A stretch of DNA of 64,000 nt. Origin: Intrasporangiaceae bacterium (GTDB lineage Bacteria; Actinomycetota; Actinomycetes; Actinomycetales; Dermatophilaceae). Within the stretch, counting starts at the first letter, position 1. Each line of letters begins with the position of its first letter. The position numbers were made by a program, and so were the translations under genes. Positions 48,544 to 57,455 of this stretch are shown here, piece after piece. Under the pieces are notes generated by a model. That model worked only from the letters and a program-made list of their open reading frames with translations. It made no database searches and was not told the DNA's origin. The DNA is taken from assembly GCA_021324575.1 (NCBI GenBank), contig JAJPIW010000083.1:40455-104454 (forward strand), read 5' to 3'.

Positions 48544-49449
48544 ATGATCGACCTGCACCGCCTGCGAGTCTTCCGCTCGGTCATCGCCAGCGGCTCGGTC
48601 CAGGCCGCCGCCGACAACCTGAGGATCACGAGCAGCGCCGTCTCCCAACACCTTTCGGCCTTCCAGCGGGAGACCGGTCTGGTCCTGTTCGAGCGGGCCG
48701 GGCGCGGCATCCGGCCGACCGAGGCGGCCCGCATCCTCGATGCCCAGAGCGACGACCTCCTGTCCCAGGTGACTCGCCTGGACTCCGTCGTCGCCGACCT
48801 GCGTGAGGGCCGGTCCGGGCGGCTCACGATCGGCTACTTCGCCTCTGCCGGAGCCGCCTGGATGCCCGCCCTGGTCAAGCGGCTCATGACCGAGCTGCCC
48901 GACCTCACCCTCGAGCTCGTCCTCACCGAGGAGGGGACCCGTGGGACGAGCCCGGACATCGACCTGGTCGTCGAGGCACCGGGCAGCCCGCCGCGTCCGG
49001 GGTACCGGCGCACCGACCTGCACGAGGACCCCTTCGTGGTCGTCCTGCGCCGCGACCACCCGCTCGCCCGGAAACGACGGATCGAGCTCGTCGCCCTGCG
49101 CGGTGAGACGTGGGTCAGCAACGACCTCAGCCGCAACGTCGGCCCGCGAATCGTCCTCGCGTCCTGTGCCGCCGCCGGCTTCACCCCACGGTTCACCGTC
49201 CAGGCCCAGGACCAGCGCACCGCCATGGCGTTCGTCGCGGCCGGCATCGGGATCACGGTCATCCCGCGGCTCGCGACGACGCCCCTGCCACCGGAGGTCA
49301 AGCGGGTCGCCCTCGAGGGTCCCGAGCCGATTCGCCAGATCGCCGCCCTGGTCCGGACGACCGGCACGGCCAACCCGGCCGCCGAGCGTGCGCTGGCGCT
49401 CCTCACGACCCTCGTCCGCCACCCGTCACGGCACCATCGGGGGCCGTGA
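48544..49449 (+). CDS. LysR family transcriptional regulator
   Basis: The 301-residue regulator has the N-terminal winged helix (MIDLHRLRVFRSVIASGSVQ, AADNLRITSSAVSQHLSAFQ, RGIRPTEAARIL) and a C-terminal co-inducer domain (~90-300) with LTIGYFASAGAAWMPALVK. ATG at 48544. It is divergent from a 52-residue gene that is its likely target; convergent with the TetR gene. The co-inducer cannot be predicted. Confidence 0.88.
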   Translation: MIDLHRLRVFRSVIASGSVQAAADNLRITSSAVSQHLSAFQRETGLVLFERAGRGIRPTEAARILDAQSDDLLSQVTRLDSVVADLREGRSGRLTIGYFASAGAAWMPALVKRLMTELPDLTLELVLTEEGTRGTSPDIDLVVEAPGSPPRPGYRRTDLHEDPFVVVLRRDHPLARKRRIELVALRGETWVSNDLSRNVGPRIVLASCAAAGFTPRFTVQAQDQRTAMAFVAAGIGITVIPRLATTPLPPEVKRVALEGPEPIRQIAALVRTTGTANPAAERALALLTTLVRHPSRHHRGP

Positions 49450-49455
49450 CGGTGG

Positions 49456-50121
49456 TCAGGCGTCGGCGAGCAGCAGGGGAAGTGTGCCGAGGACGGTGGC
49501 GTGCAGCTGGTCGAGCGCTCGGGCATCGCCGCACACGTGCCGCAGCAGGGCCCGCTCGAACACCCCGTCCAACATCGCGTATGCCGTGGAGCTGGGGAGG
49601 CGGACCGGCCGGCCGGCCAGGGCGGCATACCGCTCCAGCACCCGCCAGACCATCGTCTCCAGGGTCGCGTCGATGTAGAGGACGTCCTCGCGCAGGGCGG
49701 CGTCGAACATGCTCTGGGTACGCAGGTCGTACCAGAGCCGGTGCATCGGCGCCTCGTCGGTGATGGTCTCGACCAGCTTGTCGGCAAAGCCTCGCACGAG
49801 GCCGTCGGCCGTCGTCGAGTCCTTGATCACGTCGTCGTAGCGGGTCACACAGGTCGCCTTGTAGTAGCGGACGCAGTAGGTGATCAGCTCGGTCTTGTCG
49901 CGGAAGTAGTAGTGGATGACTCCGTGGGTGAACTCGGAGTTGGCGGCGATCTCGCGCAGGCTGGTGCGTGCGTAACCGAGCTCGCCGAGGGTGACGAGGG
50001 CCGAGTCGGCCAGCCGGTCCCGGCGGTCGTCGTAGCTGCCGGTCCCGCGTCGACTGCGGGCGGGAGTGCTTGCCCCGCGCAGCGTCGAGGTGTCCGGTCC
50101 GGCAGCCGGAGTGATGGTCAT
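49456..50121 (-). CDS. TetR/AcrR family regulator of the SDR / ligase cluster
   Basis: The 221-residue regulator has helix-turn-helix ARTSLREIAANSEFTHGVIH followed by YYFRDKTELITYCVRYYKA, and a C-terminal domain (~105-215) of the type found in BetI-like and related regulators. ATG at 50121, leftward and divergent from the SDR gene; the TGGACA/TGTCCA repeat in between is its probable operator. It probably represses the SDR, saccharopine-dehydrogenase-like and ligase genes to its right. Confidence 0.85.
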   Translation of the reverse strand: MTITPAAGPDTSTLRGASTPARSRRGTGSYDDRRDRLADSALVTLGELGYARTSLREIAANSEFTHGVIHYYFRDKTELITYCVRYYKATCVTRYDDVIKDSTTADGLVRGFADKLVETITDEAPMHRLWYDLRTQSMFDAALREDVLYIDATLETMVWRVLERYAALAGRPVRLPSSTAYAMLDGVFERALLRHVCGDARALDQLHATVLGTLPLLLADA

Positions 50122-50151
50122 GGGCCGAATTGTAGGCCGTCCGGCTTGGTG

Positions 50152-50178
50152 TGGACAATGGGTCTTGACAACTGTCCA
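50152..50178. promoter_or_regulatory. Candidate TetR operator and promoter element
   Basis: TGGACA (50152-50157) and TGTCCA (50173-50178) form an inverted repeat with a 15-base spacer. A TTGACA hexamer (50165-50170) inside it could be the -35 element of the rightward SDR promoter. Binding of the TetR protein here would block it. Confidence 0.5.
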
Positions 50179-50244
50179 GAAGAAGGTTCAGCATCGGAAT
50201 GGACGGGCTACGGTGCCCGGCGAGCCGAGGCAAAGGAGCCTGCC

Positions 50245-51036
50245 ATGACGTCGTACGACCTGTCCGGACGCACCGCACTGGTCACCGGAGGTGCCCAGGG
50301 GCTGGGGGAGGGGATGGCCAGGGCGCTGGCCGCGGCCGGCGCGCGCGTCATGATCGGCGACGTCCAGGCCTCGGGCGCCGACACCGCCTCCTCGCTCGGC
50401 GACGGCCACGGGTACACACCGCTCGACGTGACCTCCGAGGAGTCCTGGGAAGCGGCAGTCGCGGCGACGGTGGCGCAGCTGGGTGGCCTGGACATCCTCG
50501 TCAACAACGCGGGCATCGAGATCACCAGCCTGCTCACCGAGGTGGCCGCTGACGACGTCCGCACGATGCTCGAGGTCAACATCCTCGGCACGACCCTCGG
50601 GATCAAGCACGGCCTGCGCGCCATGCGTCCCGGTGGCCCGGGCGGCAAGGGCGGCGCCATCGTCAACGTCGCCTCGGTCGCCGCCACGATCGCCTTCCCG
50701 GGCATCGCCGTCTACTCCGCGACCAAGTCGGCCGTCGACCGGCTGACCCGGGTGGCCGCGATGGAGGCGGGCAAGCTGGGCTACGGCGTGCGGGTCAACT
50801 GCGTGTACCCCGGCCTGGTGCCCACGGCGATGGGCGCGGGCCTGGCCAACGACGTCGCGACACTCGGCCTGTTCCCCTCGCCGGAGGCCGCGGTCGGTGC
50901 CGTCATCGAGCTCACCCCGGCCGGTCGGCTCGGCACCGTCGAGGACATGGCCGACGCCGTCGTCTTCCTCGCCTCCGACGCCGCCCGGTTCATCACCGGC
51001 ATCGGGCTGCCCGTCGACGGCGGCATGGGGATGTAG
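50245..51036 (+). CDS. Short-chain dehydrogenase/reductase (SDR)
   Basis: The 263-residue SDR starts MTSYDLSGRTALVTGGAQGL with the NAD(P) Gly motif TGGAQGLGEG, ILVNNAGIEITSL, catalytic Ser in NVASVAATIAFPG and YSATKSAVDRL with Tyr-x3-Lys, and the end ITGIGLPVDGGMGM. It oxidises or reduces a hydroxyl/keto group on an unknown substrate. An AAAGGAG site precedes the ATG. First gene of a rightward three-gene unit with the saccharopine-dehydrogenase-like and ligase genes. Confidence 0.9.
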   Translation: MTSYDLSGRTALVTGGAQGLGEGMARALAAAGARVMIGDVQASGADTASSLGDGHGYTPLDVTSEESWEAAVAATVAQLGGLDILVNNAGIEITSLLTEVAADDVRTMLEVNILGTTLGIKHGLRAMRPGGPGGKGGAIVNVASVAATIAFPGIAVYSATKSAVDRLTRVAAMEAGKLGYGVRVNCVYPGLVPTAMGAGLANDVATLGLFPSPEAAVGAVIELTPAGRLGTVEDMADAVVFLASDAARFITGIGLPVDGGMGM

Positions 51037-51101
51037 GTCCCGCGGACCGCACCCGAGCACCCGACCCGAGCACCCGGCATACGACCAAAGGACCTGAAGC
51101 C

Positions 51102-52232
51102 ATGAGCAGCACCAAGCCCGTCATCGTCTACGGCGCCTCCGGCTACACCGGCCGGCTGGTCTGTGAGCACCTGCGCGACTACAACGTCCCGTTCATCGCC
51201 GCCGGCCGCAGCGAGGACAAGCTCACCGCCGCGATGAGGACCAACGTCGCCGGCATCGAGACCGCCGACTACGAGATCCGGACCGTCGAGCACACCGTCG
51301 AAGCCCTCACCGCGCTCTTCGAGGGCGCCTCCGTGGTCTGCAACACGGTGGGTCCGTTCAGCATCTACGGCCCGGAGGTCGTCGAGGCGGCGCTCGCGGC
51401 CGGGGTGCACTACACGGACACGACCGGCGAGCAAGACTGGCTCGTGACGTGCGACGAGAAGTACGGCGCCGGCTTCGCCGCGGCCGGGCTGCTCCTCGCG
51501 CCGAGCATCGCCCAGATGTACACGACCGGCGAGATCGCCGCCCAGATCGCTCTGGAGACACCGGGACTGGACACCCTGGACATCGCGGTGTTCTGGGGCG
51601 GCAGCCCGACGATCGCCTCGACCCAGACGATCCTCGTCAACGCTGCGCTGGCCAAGGCCTACTACCTCGAGCAGAACGCCTACCAGGAGTGGGACCCGAA
51701 TGCCGGGCTCTACAACCTCGCGATCCCGGGGCAGCACGAGCTCGCACTGGCCCTCCCGTGGGGTGGCACATCGCACCCCGTCTGGTTCAAGCGCGACCCA
51801 CGCGTCGCCAACGTCAAGGCGCTCGGCGGGGTCTTCAACAAGGCGCTCATGCAGGGGGTCCCACAGATCGTCGCGGCGGCCATCGAGGCGACCAAGGACA
51901 TGACACCGGAGGACCGGTATGCCGCGCTCACCGCGACCGCGCAGCAGGTCATGAACCAGATGCCGCCGCGCGAGAACCCGCGGATCAACAAGTCGCTGGA
52001 CTCGGTCCACGCATCCGGCCCGCTCGGTCGTGCCCACGTCGTCATCCACGGCAACCGCAACTACCAGCAGACCGGTCTCCTGCAGGCGTATGCCGCGTAC
52101 TCCCTCGTGCAGCAAGCTCCCCGGCGGGTCGGGTTCGCCTCGGGGTGTCAGGCGTTCGGGCACCGCGAGCTGCTCGGCGTGCTGCAGACCTTCGGGTACG
52201 TCCAGGACCCGATCGTCACGATCCACCGTTGA
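51102..52232 (+). CDS. Saccharopine dehydrogenase-like NAD(P)-binding protein (DUF5938)
   Basis: The 376-residue protein begins with a Rossmann motif (KPVIVYGASGYTGRLVCEHL), then FIAAGRSEDKLTAA, VVCNTVGPFSIYGPEVVEAA and GVHYTDTTGEQDW, the signature set of the saccharopine-dehydrogenase-like / trans-acting enoyl-reductase family. The C-terminal half (~180-376) contains the conserved GGSPTIASTQT and fits the DUF5938 annotation of such proteins. The reaction is unknown; probably a reductase on a bound acyl or ring substrate. It lies in the TetR-controlled cluster. Confidence 0.8.
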   Translation: MSSTKPVIVYGASGYTGRLVCEHLRDYNVPFIAAGRSEDKLTAAMRTNVAGIETADYEIRTVEHTVEALTALFEGASVVCNTVGPFSIYGPEVVEAALAAGVHYTDTTGEQDWLVTCDEKYGAGFAAAGLLLAPSIAQMYTTGEIAAQIALETPGLDTLDIAVFWGGSPTIASTQTILVNAALAKAYYLEQNAYQEWDPNAGLYNLAIPGQHELALALPWGGTSHPVWFKRDPRVANVKALGGVFNKALMQGVPQIVAAAIEATKDMTPEDRYAALTATAQQVMNQMPPRENPRINKSLDSVHASGPLGRAHVVIHGNRNYQQTGLLQAYAAYSLVQQAPRRVGFASGCQAFGHRELLGVLQTFGYVQDPIVTIHR

Positions 52233-52242
52233 GGCCCGCCCC

Positions 52243-53775
52243 ATGCGAGTCGTCGACTACCTCGACAAGGGCGCATCCCTCGGCGCCGAGCGTCCGTGCC
52301 TGACCACCGACGGTGAGTCACTCACGTATGCCGCGGTGGTCGACCTCTCGTACGCCGTCGCGGCGGCCCTTGTCGCCCGGGACCTGTCCCCGGGCGACAA
52401 GGTGGCGGTCATCTCGGCGAACGACCCCATCGCGTTCTCCTGCGTCTTCGGGATCTCCCGCGCCGGGGCGGTCTGGTGCCCGGTCAACCCGCGCAACGAG
52501 GCCGCCGAGAACCGCGAGCTGCTCGACCTGTTCGACTGCTCGGTCGTCATCTTCTCCTCGGCCTATGCCGCCCTCGTCGAGCGGATCCGGGACGACCTGC
52601 CAGCCGTGACGACCTGGGTCTGCTTCGACGCGGACCTGCCGGGTTCCCTTGACTGGCAAGGGTTCCTGTCACTGGGGACCGAGCGAACGGACCGGGCTGC
52701 CGTCGAGGACCTCGCCATGATCGTCGGCACCGGGGGTACGACCGGCCGACCCAAGGGGGTCATGCTCTCCGGCACCAACCTGGAGACGATGACGGCCATC
52801 ACCCTGATGGCATACCCCTTTGCCGGCCGACCCGTCTACCTCGCGCTGGCGCCCCTCACCCACGCAGCCGGGGTGCTCTGCTTCCCGATCCTCGCCCTCG
52901 GCGGTGAGGTCGTCATCATGCGCACCCCGGACGTGGGCGGGTTCCTGCAGCACATCGAGCAGCGTGGCATCACCCACACCTTCCTCCCGCCGACCCTCAT
53001 CTACATGGTCCTCGGCCACGAGGCGCTGGCGACGACGAACCTGCAGTCGTTGCAATGCTTCTGGTACGGCGCGGCCCCGATGTCGGCGACCCGGCTGGAG
53101 GAGGCGCTCACCGGGATCGGGCCGGTCATGGCGCAGCTGTTCGGGCAGACCGAGGCACCGATGATGATCTCGACGATGGCTCCGGCCGACCACTTCGAGG
53201 CCGACGGGACCGTTGCGCGGCTGCGCCTTTCGTCGGCCGGGCGCCCGTCCCCGCTCGTCACGGTCGCGATCATGGGCGAGGACGGGTCCGTGCTCGAGCG
53301 GGGCGAGCGGGGCGAGATCGTCGTGCGCAGCTCGCTCGTCATGCCGGGCTACTACAAGAACCCCGAGGCAACCGCCGAGGCGAGCCGTCATGGCTGGCAC
53401 CACACCGGCGACATCGGCTACCTCGACGACGACAGCTTCCTCTTCATCGTCGACCGGGCGAAGGACATGATCATCACCGGCGGCTTCAACGTCTACTCGA
53501 CCGAGGTGGAGCAGGCCCTGCTCGCCCACCCCGACGTGCAGGACGGTGCCGTGGTCGGGCTGCCGGACGACAAGTGGGGCGAACGCGTCGTTGCCGTGGT
53601 CCAGGCACTGCCCGGCCGTGAGCCCGACCCGGCGGAGGTCATTGCGTTCGTCAAGGGGCGGATCGGGTCGGTCAAGGCGCCCAAGGAGGTCCACGTGTGG
53701 GCCGACCTCCCGCGCAGCAAGGTGGGCAAGGTCCTCAAGACCGACATCAAGGAGCGGCTCATCGCTCTGTCCTAG
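52243..53775 (+). CDS. AMP-dependent acyl-CoA synthetase/ligase
   Basis: The 510-residue adenylate-forming ligase activates a carboxylic acid to its CoA ester. Visible: P-loop VGTGGTTGRPKGVMLSG, YGAAPMSATRLEEAL, GQTEAPMM, and C-terminal HHTGDIGYLDDDSFLFIVDR with KDMIITGGFNVYSTEVE, ending PRSKVGKVLKTDI with the catalytic Lys. ATG at 52243, ten bases after the previous gene. Third gene of the TetR-controlled cluster, it suggests the pathway handles a carboxylic acid. Confidence 0.92.
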   Translation: MRVVDYLDKGASLGAERPCLTTDGESLTYAAVVDLSYAVAAALVARDLSPGDKVAVISANDPIAFSCVFGISRAGAVWCPVNPRNEAAENRELLDLFDCSVVIFSSAYAALVERIRDDLPAVTTWVCFDADLPGSLDWQGFLSLGTERTDRAAVEDLAMIVGTGGTTGRPKGVMLSGTNLETMTAITLMAYPFAGRPVYLALAPLTHAAGVLCFPILALGGEVVIMRTPDVGGFLQHIEQRGITHTFLPPTLIYMVLGHEALATTNLQSLQCFWYGAAPMSATRLEEALTGIGPVMAQLFGQTEAPMMISTMAPADHFEADGTVARLRLSSAGRPSPLVTVAIMGEDGSVLERGERGEIVVRSSLVMPGYYKNPEATAEASRHGWHHTGDIGYLDDDSFLFIVDRAKDMIITGGFNVYSTEVEQALLAHPDVQDGAVVGLPDDKWGERVVAVVQALPGREPDPAEVIAFVKGRIGSVKAPKEVHVWADLPRSKVGKVLKTDIKERLIALS

Positions 53776-53784
53776 GCTGCGGTC

Positions 53785-54855
53785 ATGGCCCGCCCCCACG
53801 CCGCCGCCGTCCTGGAGGACGCGTGGAACAAGCGGGTCACGGGCGGTCTGGCCGGGCGGGGCTGGAAGACCAAGATCGTGCCGTTCACCGGCTACGGGAC
53901 GGTGGGTTTCGTCCGGGTGATGGCCCGGGTGCTCATGAGCCGCGACCCGCTGCGACCTGCCGCCGCCGACGCCGACGCCACGGCGACCCAGTTGCGGGCG
54001 GCCGAGGACGAGCAGCGAGGGTGGCGGGCGTTCATGACCGCGCCGGCGTTCGCGGTCCCGATCACGGTGACCGTGGGGGACCAGGTGGTCCGCAACCGGA
54101 CCGACCGGGCCGGCCTGGTCGACGTCATCATCCGTGGTCACGGCTTGGCGCCGGGGTGGCACACGGTGCGGATCTCCTCCCCGGACGCCCGCGACGTCGA
54201 GGCCGCCGTGCTCATCGTCGGAGCGGCCCAGACCTTCGGGATCATCAGCGACATCGACGACACCGTCCTGTCGACGTCGCTGCCGCGGCCGATGATCGCG
54301 GCCTGGAACACCTTCATCCGTGCCGAGGCGACCCGTCGCGCCGTCCCGGGGATGGCGACCCTCTACCGCGACCTGCTCGCCAGGCACCCCGGCGCACCGA
54401 TCATCTACGTCTCGACGGGGGCGTGGAACACTGCGCCGCTCCTCACCAGGTTCTTACGCCGCAACGGGTTCCCATTGGGGCCGATGCTGCTCACCGACTG
54501 GGGCCCCACGTCGACCGGCTGGTTCCGGTCCGGGCGCGACCACAAGCAGGCAGCCCTGCACCGGCTGGCCCGCGACTTCCCCCACATCCGATGGCTGCTC
54601 GTCGGCGACGACGGCCAGCACGACCCCTCGATCTACGGTGACTTCGCCGAGGTCCGGCCCGATGTCGTGCGGGCGCTGGCCATCCGCCAGCTGTCCACGA
54701 CCGAGCAGGTTCTCTCCCACGTCCTGCCGGTCCCGAACGAGGACCTCAGCCCGGTCCGCCGCAGGGCGATGGAGGTGCCCGTGTGCCGGGCCTCGGACGG
54801 TTATGCCCTCGGCCGGCTCATCGACGTCGCGCTGGAAGGCGGGCCCGATGCCTGA
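53785..54855 (+). CDS. App1 family phosphatidate phosphatase-like protein (DUF2183)
   Basis: The 356-residue protein carries the App1 (DUF2183) phosphatase domain, with the HAD-like nucleophile loop IISDIDDTVLSTSLPRP, then YVSTGAWNTAPLLTRFLRRN and WLLVGDDGQHDPSIYGDFAE. In yeast App1 dephosphorylates phosphatidic acid; in bacteria the substrate is uncertain. No signal peptide is present. Start ATG 53785, nine bases after the ligase stop; its stop overlaps the glycosylase start by 8 bases. Confidence 0.85.
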   Translation: MARPHAAAVLEDAWNKRVTGGLAGRGWKTKIVPFTGYGTVGFVRVMARVLMSRDPLRPAAADADATATQLRAAEDEQRGWRAFMTAPAFAVPITVTVGDQVVRNRTDRAGLVDVIIRGHGLAPGWHTVRISSPDARDVEAAVLIVGAAQTFGIISDIDDTVLSTSLPRPMIAAWNTFIRAEATRRAVPGMATLYRDLLARHPGAPIIYVSTGAWNTAPLLTRFLRRNGFPLGPMLLTDWGPTSTGWFRSGRDHKQAALHRLARDFPHIRWLLVGDDGQHDPSIYGDFAEVRPDVVRALAIRQLSTTEQVLSHVLPVPNEDLSPVRRRAMEVPVCRASDGYALGRLIDVALEGGPDA

Positions 54856-55708
54856 GCTGCCCGAGGTCCAGGCCCTCGTCGACTTCCTGGCCGCCCGGCT
54901 CGAGGGATTGGCCGTCACCGGCGTCGAGCTCGGCTCGATCTCGGTCCTGAAGACCTTCAACCCGCCGCCCCAGGCTCTGGTCGGGGCGCCCGTCGACCGG
55001 GTGTCGCGGCACGGCAAGTTCATCGACATCGACTGCGACGGAACACATCTCATCTTCCACCTGGCCCGTGCGGGGTGGCTGCGATGGTCAGATGCGTTGT
55101 CCCGCAACGTCCTTCGCCCCGGCAAGTCACCGATCGCGCTCCGTGTCCGCTTCTCCGACGAGTCCGGCTTCGACCTCACCGAGGCCGGGACCCGCAAGCG
55201 GCTCGCGGCATACGTCGTCTCCTCGCCATCGGACGTTCCGGGGATCGCGACCCTCGGTCCCGACCCGCTCTCGGACTCCTTCACCGAGCAGGCCTTTGCC
55301 GAGCTGCTCGCCGGCAAGCGGATGCAGGTCAAGGGCCTCCTGCGCGACCAGGGGACCATCGCCGGGATCGGCAACGCCTACTCCGACGAGATCCTCAACG
55401 TCGCCAAGATGTCGCCGTTCGCCATCGCCTCCTCGCTCAAGCCGGAGGAGGTCGAGCGACTGTATGCCGCGATGCGCGAGACCCTGGCCGGCGCCATCGC
55501 CGCCGCGTCCGGCAAGCCGGCGGCCGAGCTCAAGGACGCCAAGCGGGCCGGGATGCGCGTCCACGGACGGACCGGTCAGGTCTGCCCGACGTGTGGCGAC
55601 ATCGTGCGGGAGGTGTCGTTCGCGGACTCCTCGCTGCAGTACTGCGCGACCTGCCAGACCGGCGGCAAGCCACTGGCCGACCGGAGGACGAGCAAGTTCC
55701 TCAAATAG
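54848..55708 (+). CDS. Fpg/Nei family DNA glycosylase
   Basis: The 286-residue DNA repair glycosylase/AP lyase removes oxidised bases. The catalytic N terminus is MPELPEVQALVDFLAARLEG (Pro2 and Glu3), with the conserved LLRDQGTIAGIGNAYSDEIL in the helix-two-turn-helix and a C-terminal zinc finger CPTCGDIVREVSF and YCATCQTGG. This is a full set of functional residues. It differs in several places from MutM itself, so Fpg or Nei subfamily is left open. ATG overlaps the App1 stop. Confidence 0.9.
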   Translation: MPELPEVQALVDFLAARLEGLAVTGVELGSISVLKTFNPPPQALVGAPVDRVSRHGKFIDIDCDGTHLIFHLARAGWLRWSDALSRNVLRPGKSPIALRVRFSDESGFDLTEAGTRKRLAAYVVSSPSDVPGIATLGPDPLSDSFTEQAFAELLAGKRMQVKGLLRDQGTIAGIGNAYSDEILNVAKMSPFAIASSLKPEEVERLYAAMRETLAGAIAAASGKPAAELKDAKRAGMRVHGRTGQVCPTCGDIVREVSFADSSLQYCATCQTGGKPLADRRTSKFLK

Positions 55709-55728
55709 GTGTTTGCCATGATGGGGCC

Positions 55729-56061
55729 ATGAGCGACATACCCGAGATCGACCCCGTGACCCTGCCCGACGATGCCGTCATCCTCGACGTCCGCGAGCAG
55801 AACGAGTGGGACGCCGGGCATGCCCCCAACGCCGTGCACGTCCCGCTCGGTGATCTGCCGTCGGCCCTGGACAGCCTGCCGATCTCCGACGACGGCACGC
55901 TCGCGGTCGTCTGCCGCGGCGGGGGCCGGTCGTCGCGCGCCGTTGCGTGGCTGGTCCAGCAGGGCTTCGACGTCGCCAACCTCACCGGCGGGATGAAGGC
56001 GTGGGAGGCCGGCGGCCGGCCGCTGACCGCCGCGGGCGACGCGGAGCCGCACGTCCTCTGA
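55729..56061 (+). CDS. Rhodanese-like domain protein
   Basis: A single rhodanese domain of 110 residues. It contains DDAVILDVREQNEWDAGHAP and the active-site loop VVCRGGGRSSRAVAWL with Cys as the sulfur carrier, then GFDVANLTGGMKAWEAGGRP. Likely a sulfurtransferase or redox-related protein. It lies 20 bases after the glycosylase gene. Two large inverted repeats follow its stop. Confidence 0.88.
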   Translation: MSDIPEIDPVTLPDDAVILDVREQNEWDAGHAPNAVHVPLGDLPSALDSLPISDDGTLAVVCRGGGRSSRAVAWLVQQGFDVANLTGGMKAWEAGGRPLTAAGDAEPHVL

Positions 56062-56089
56062 CCCCTTCCGCCCCGCCCCGCCCCGCTGG

Positions 56090-56175
56090 ACTTTCCCGCC
56101 CCATCCGGGAAGGTCATCTTCGCAAGGCACATCAACCCTTGTGAAGATGGGGTTTCGCGGATGGGGCGGGAAAGT
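56090..56175 (+). repeat. 86-bp imperfect palindrome past the rhodanese gene
   Basis: ACTTTCCCGCCCCATCCG (56090-56107) pairs perfectly with CGGATGGGGCGGGAAAGT (56158-56175). Inside, CATCTTC-x-CAAGG mirrors CCTTG-x-GAAGATG around a short loop. It begins 29 bases past the rhodanese stop, so it could terminate the upstream operon, although it is longer than needed and lacks a T-tract. A second hairpin follows 17 bases later. Confidence 0.65.
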
Positions 56176-56191
56176 TGAGGGGGGCAAGCGA

Positions 56192-56225
56192 CACGGCATA
56201 CCGAGATATTCAGATGTATGCCGTG
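56192..56225. repeat. GGCATAC/GTATGCC inverted pair
   Basis: CACGGCATAC (56192-56201) and GTATGCCGTG (56216-56225) form a 10-bp perfect stem with a 14-base AT-rich loop, 30 bases upstream of the GTG of the P-loop ATPase gene. It may act as a regulatory or terminator structure and is one of the five inverted pairs of this motif. Confidence 0.65.
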
Positions 56226-56254
56226 AACGCTAGATAACCGCATACGATGCGATC

Positions 56255-57454
56255 GTGGACCCGATCCGGAACCCCTATGCCCCTGGCGCCGGCCAGCGCC
56301 CTCCCGAACTGGCGGGGCGTGACGAGCAGCTGACCGCGTTCGACATCGTGCTCGAGCGGGTGGCCCGTGGCAGACCCGAGCGGTCGCTGCTCCTCGTCGG
56401 GTTGCGGGGCGTGGGCAAGACCGTGCTGCTCAACGCCCTCCGGTCGGCCGCGGTCCGATCCCGTTGGGGGACAGGCAAGCTGGAGGCTCGACCGGACCAG
56501 CGACTACGGCGCCCGCTGGCCTCGGCGCTGCACCAGGCCGTGCGCGAGCTGAGCCATCCCGCGGGCTCGGAGGTCGACCATGTGCTCGGGGTGATCAAGG
56601 CGTTCGCCCAGCGGGACGCCGCAGTTGGCACGAGGTTGCGGGAGAAGTGGAACCCGGGGATCGACGCGCCGGCGGTGGCCGGGCGGGCCGACTCGGGGGA
56701 CATCGAGATCGACCTGGTCGAGCTGCTCACCGACGTGGGTGGCCTCGCGGCCGACGTGGGTCGCGGGGTGGGGATCTTCATCGACGAGATGCAGGACCTC
56801 GGCCCCGAGGACGTGTCGGCGCTCTGCGCGGCCTGCCACGAGATGGGGCAGGCAGGACTGCCGGTCATCGTCGTGGGCGCCGGGCTGCCCCACCTGCCAG
56901 CGGTGCTGTCGGCGTCGAAGTCGTACTCCGAGCGGCTGTTCCGGTATGCCCGCATCGACCGGCTCGACGAGTCGTCGGCCGCGCTGGCGCTCACCCTTCC
57001 GGCCTCGGAGGAAGGGGCACAGTGGTCACCGGATGCACTCGCGGCGATGTATGCCGTGACCGCGGGCTATCCCTACTTCGTCCAGGCCTACGGCAAGGCC
57101 GTCTGGGACCGGGCGCCGCGCTCGCCGATCTCTGCCGAGGACGTGACGGTGGCGGCGCCGGAGGCGGAGTCCGAGCTTGCGGTCGGCTTCTTCGGCTCCC
57201 GCTTCGAGCGGGCGACCGCCGCCGAGCGCGACTACCTGCGCGCCATGGCCGAGGTGTCGCTCACGTCGACCCTGCGGGTCGAGGCCGACTCGGTGCCGAC
57301 GGCCGAGGTCGCCAAGCTGCTGGGCCGCAAGCCGCAGTCGTTGTCCCCGGCGAGGGACGCTCTGCTCAAGAAGGGCCTCATCTACTCGGCCGAGCGTGGC
57401 CGGATCGCCTTCACCGTCCCCCACTTCGGTCGCTACCTGCGTGAGCACGCCTGA
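56255..57454 (+). CDS. AAA family P-loop ATPase with C-terminal winged helix
   Basis: The 399-residue protein starts NPYAPGAGQRPPELAGRD, then Walker A LLVGLRGVGKTVLLNAL and Walker B VGIFIDEMQDLGPEDV, sensor-like VIVVGAGLPHLPAVL, and a C-terminal winged-helix-like part (AEVAKLLGRKPQSLSPARDA, KGLIYSAERGRIAFTVPHFG). It is an Orc/AAA_16-type STAND-like ATPase of a conserved actinobacterial family whose role is not known. GTG start at 56255. It precedes lacI with almost no gap. Confidence 0.8.
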   Translation: MDPIRNPYAPGAGQRPPELAGRDEQLTAFDIVLERVARGRPERSLLLVGLRGVGKTVLLNALRSAAVRSRWGTGKLEARPDQRLRRPLASALHQAVRELSHPAGSEVDHVLGVIKAFAQRDAAVGTRLREKWNPGIDAPAVAGRADSGDIEIDLVELLTDVGGLAADVGRGVGIFIDEMQDLGPEDVSALCAACHEMGQAGLPVIVVGAGLPHLPAVLSASKSYSERLFRYARIDRLDESSAALALTLPASEEGAQWSPDALAAMYAVTAGYPYFVQAYGKAVWDRAPRSPISAEDVTVAAPEAESELAVGFFGSRFERATAAERDYLRAMAEVSLTSTLRVEADSVPTAEVAKLLGRKPQSLSPARDALLKKGLIYSAERGRIAFTVPHFGRYLREHA

Positions 57455-57455
57455 G

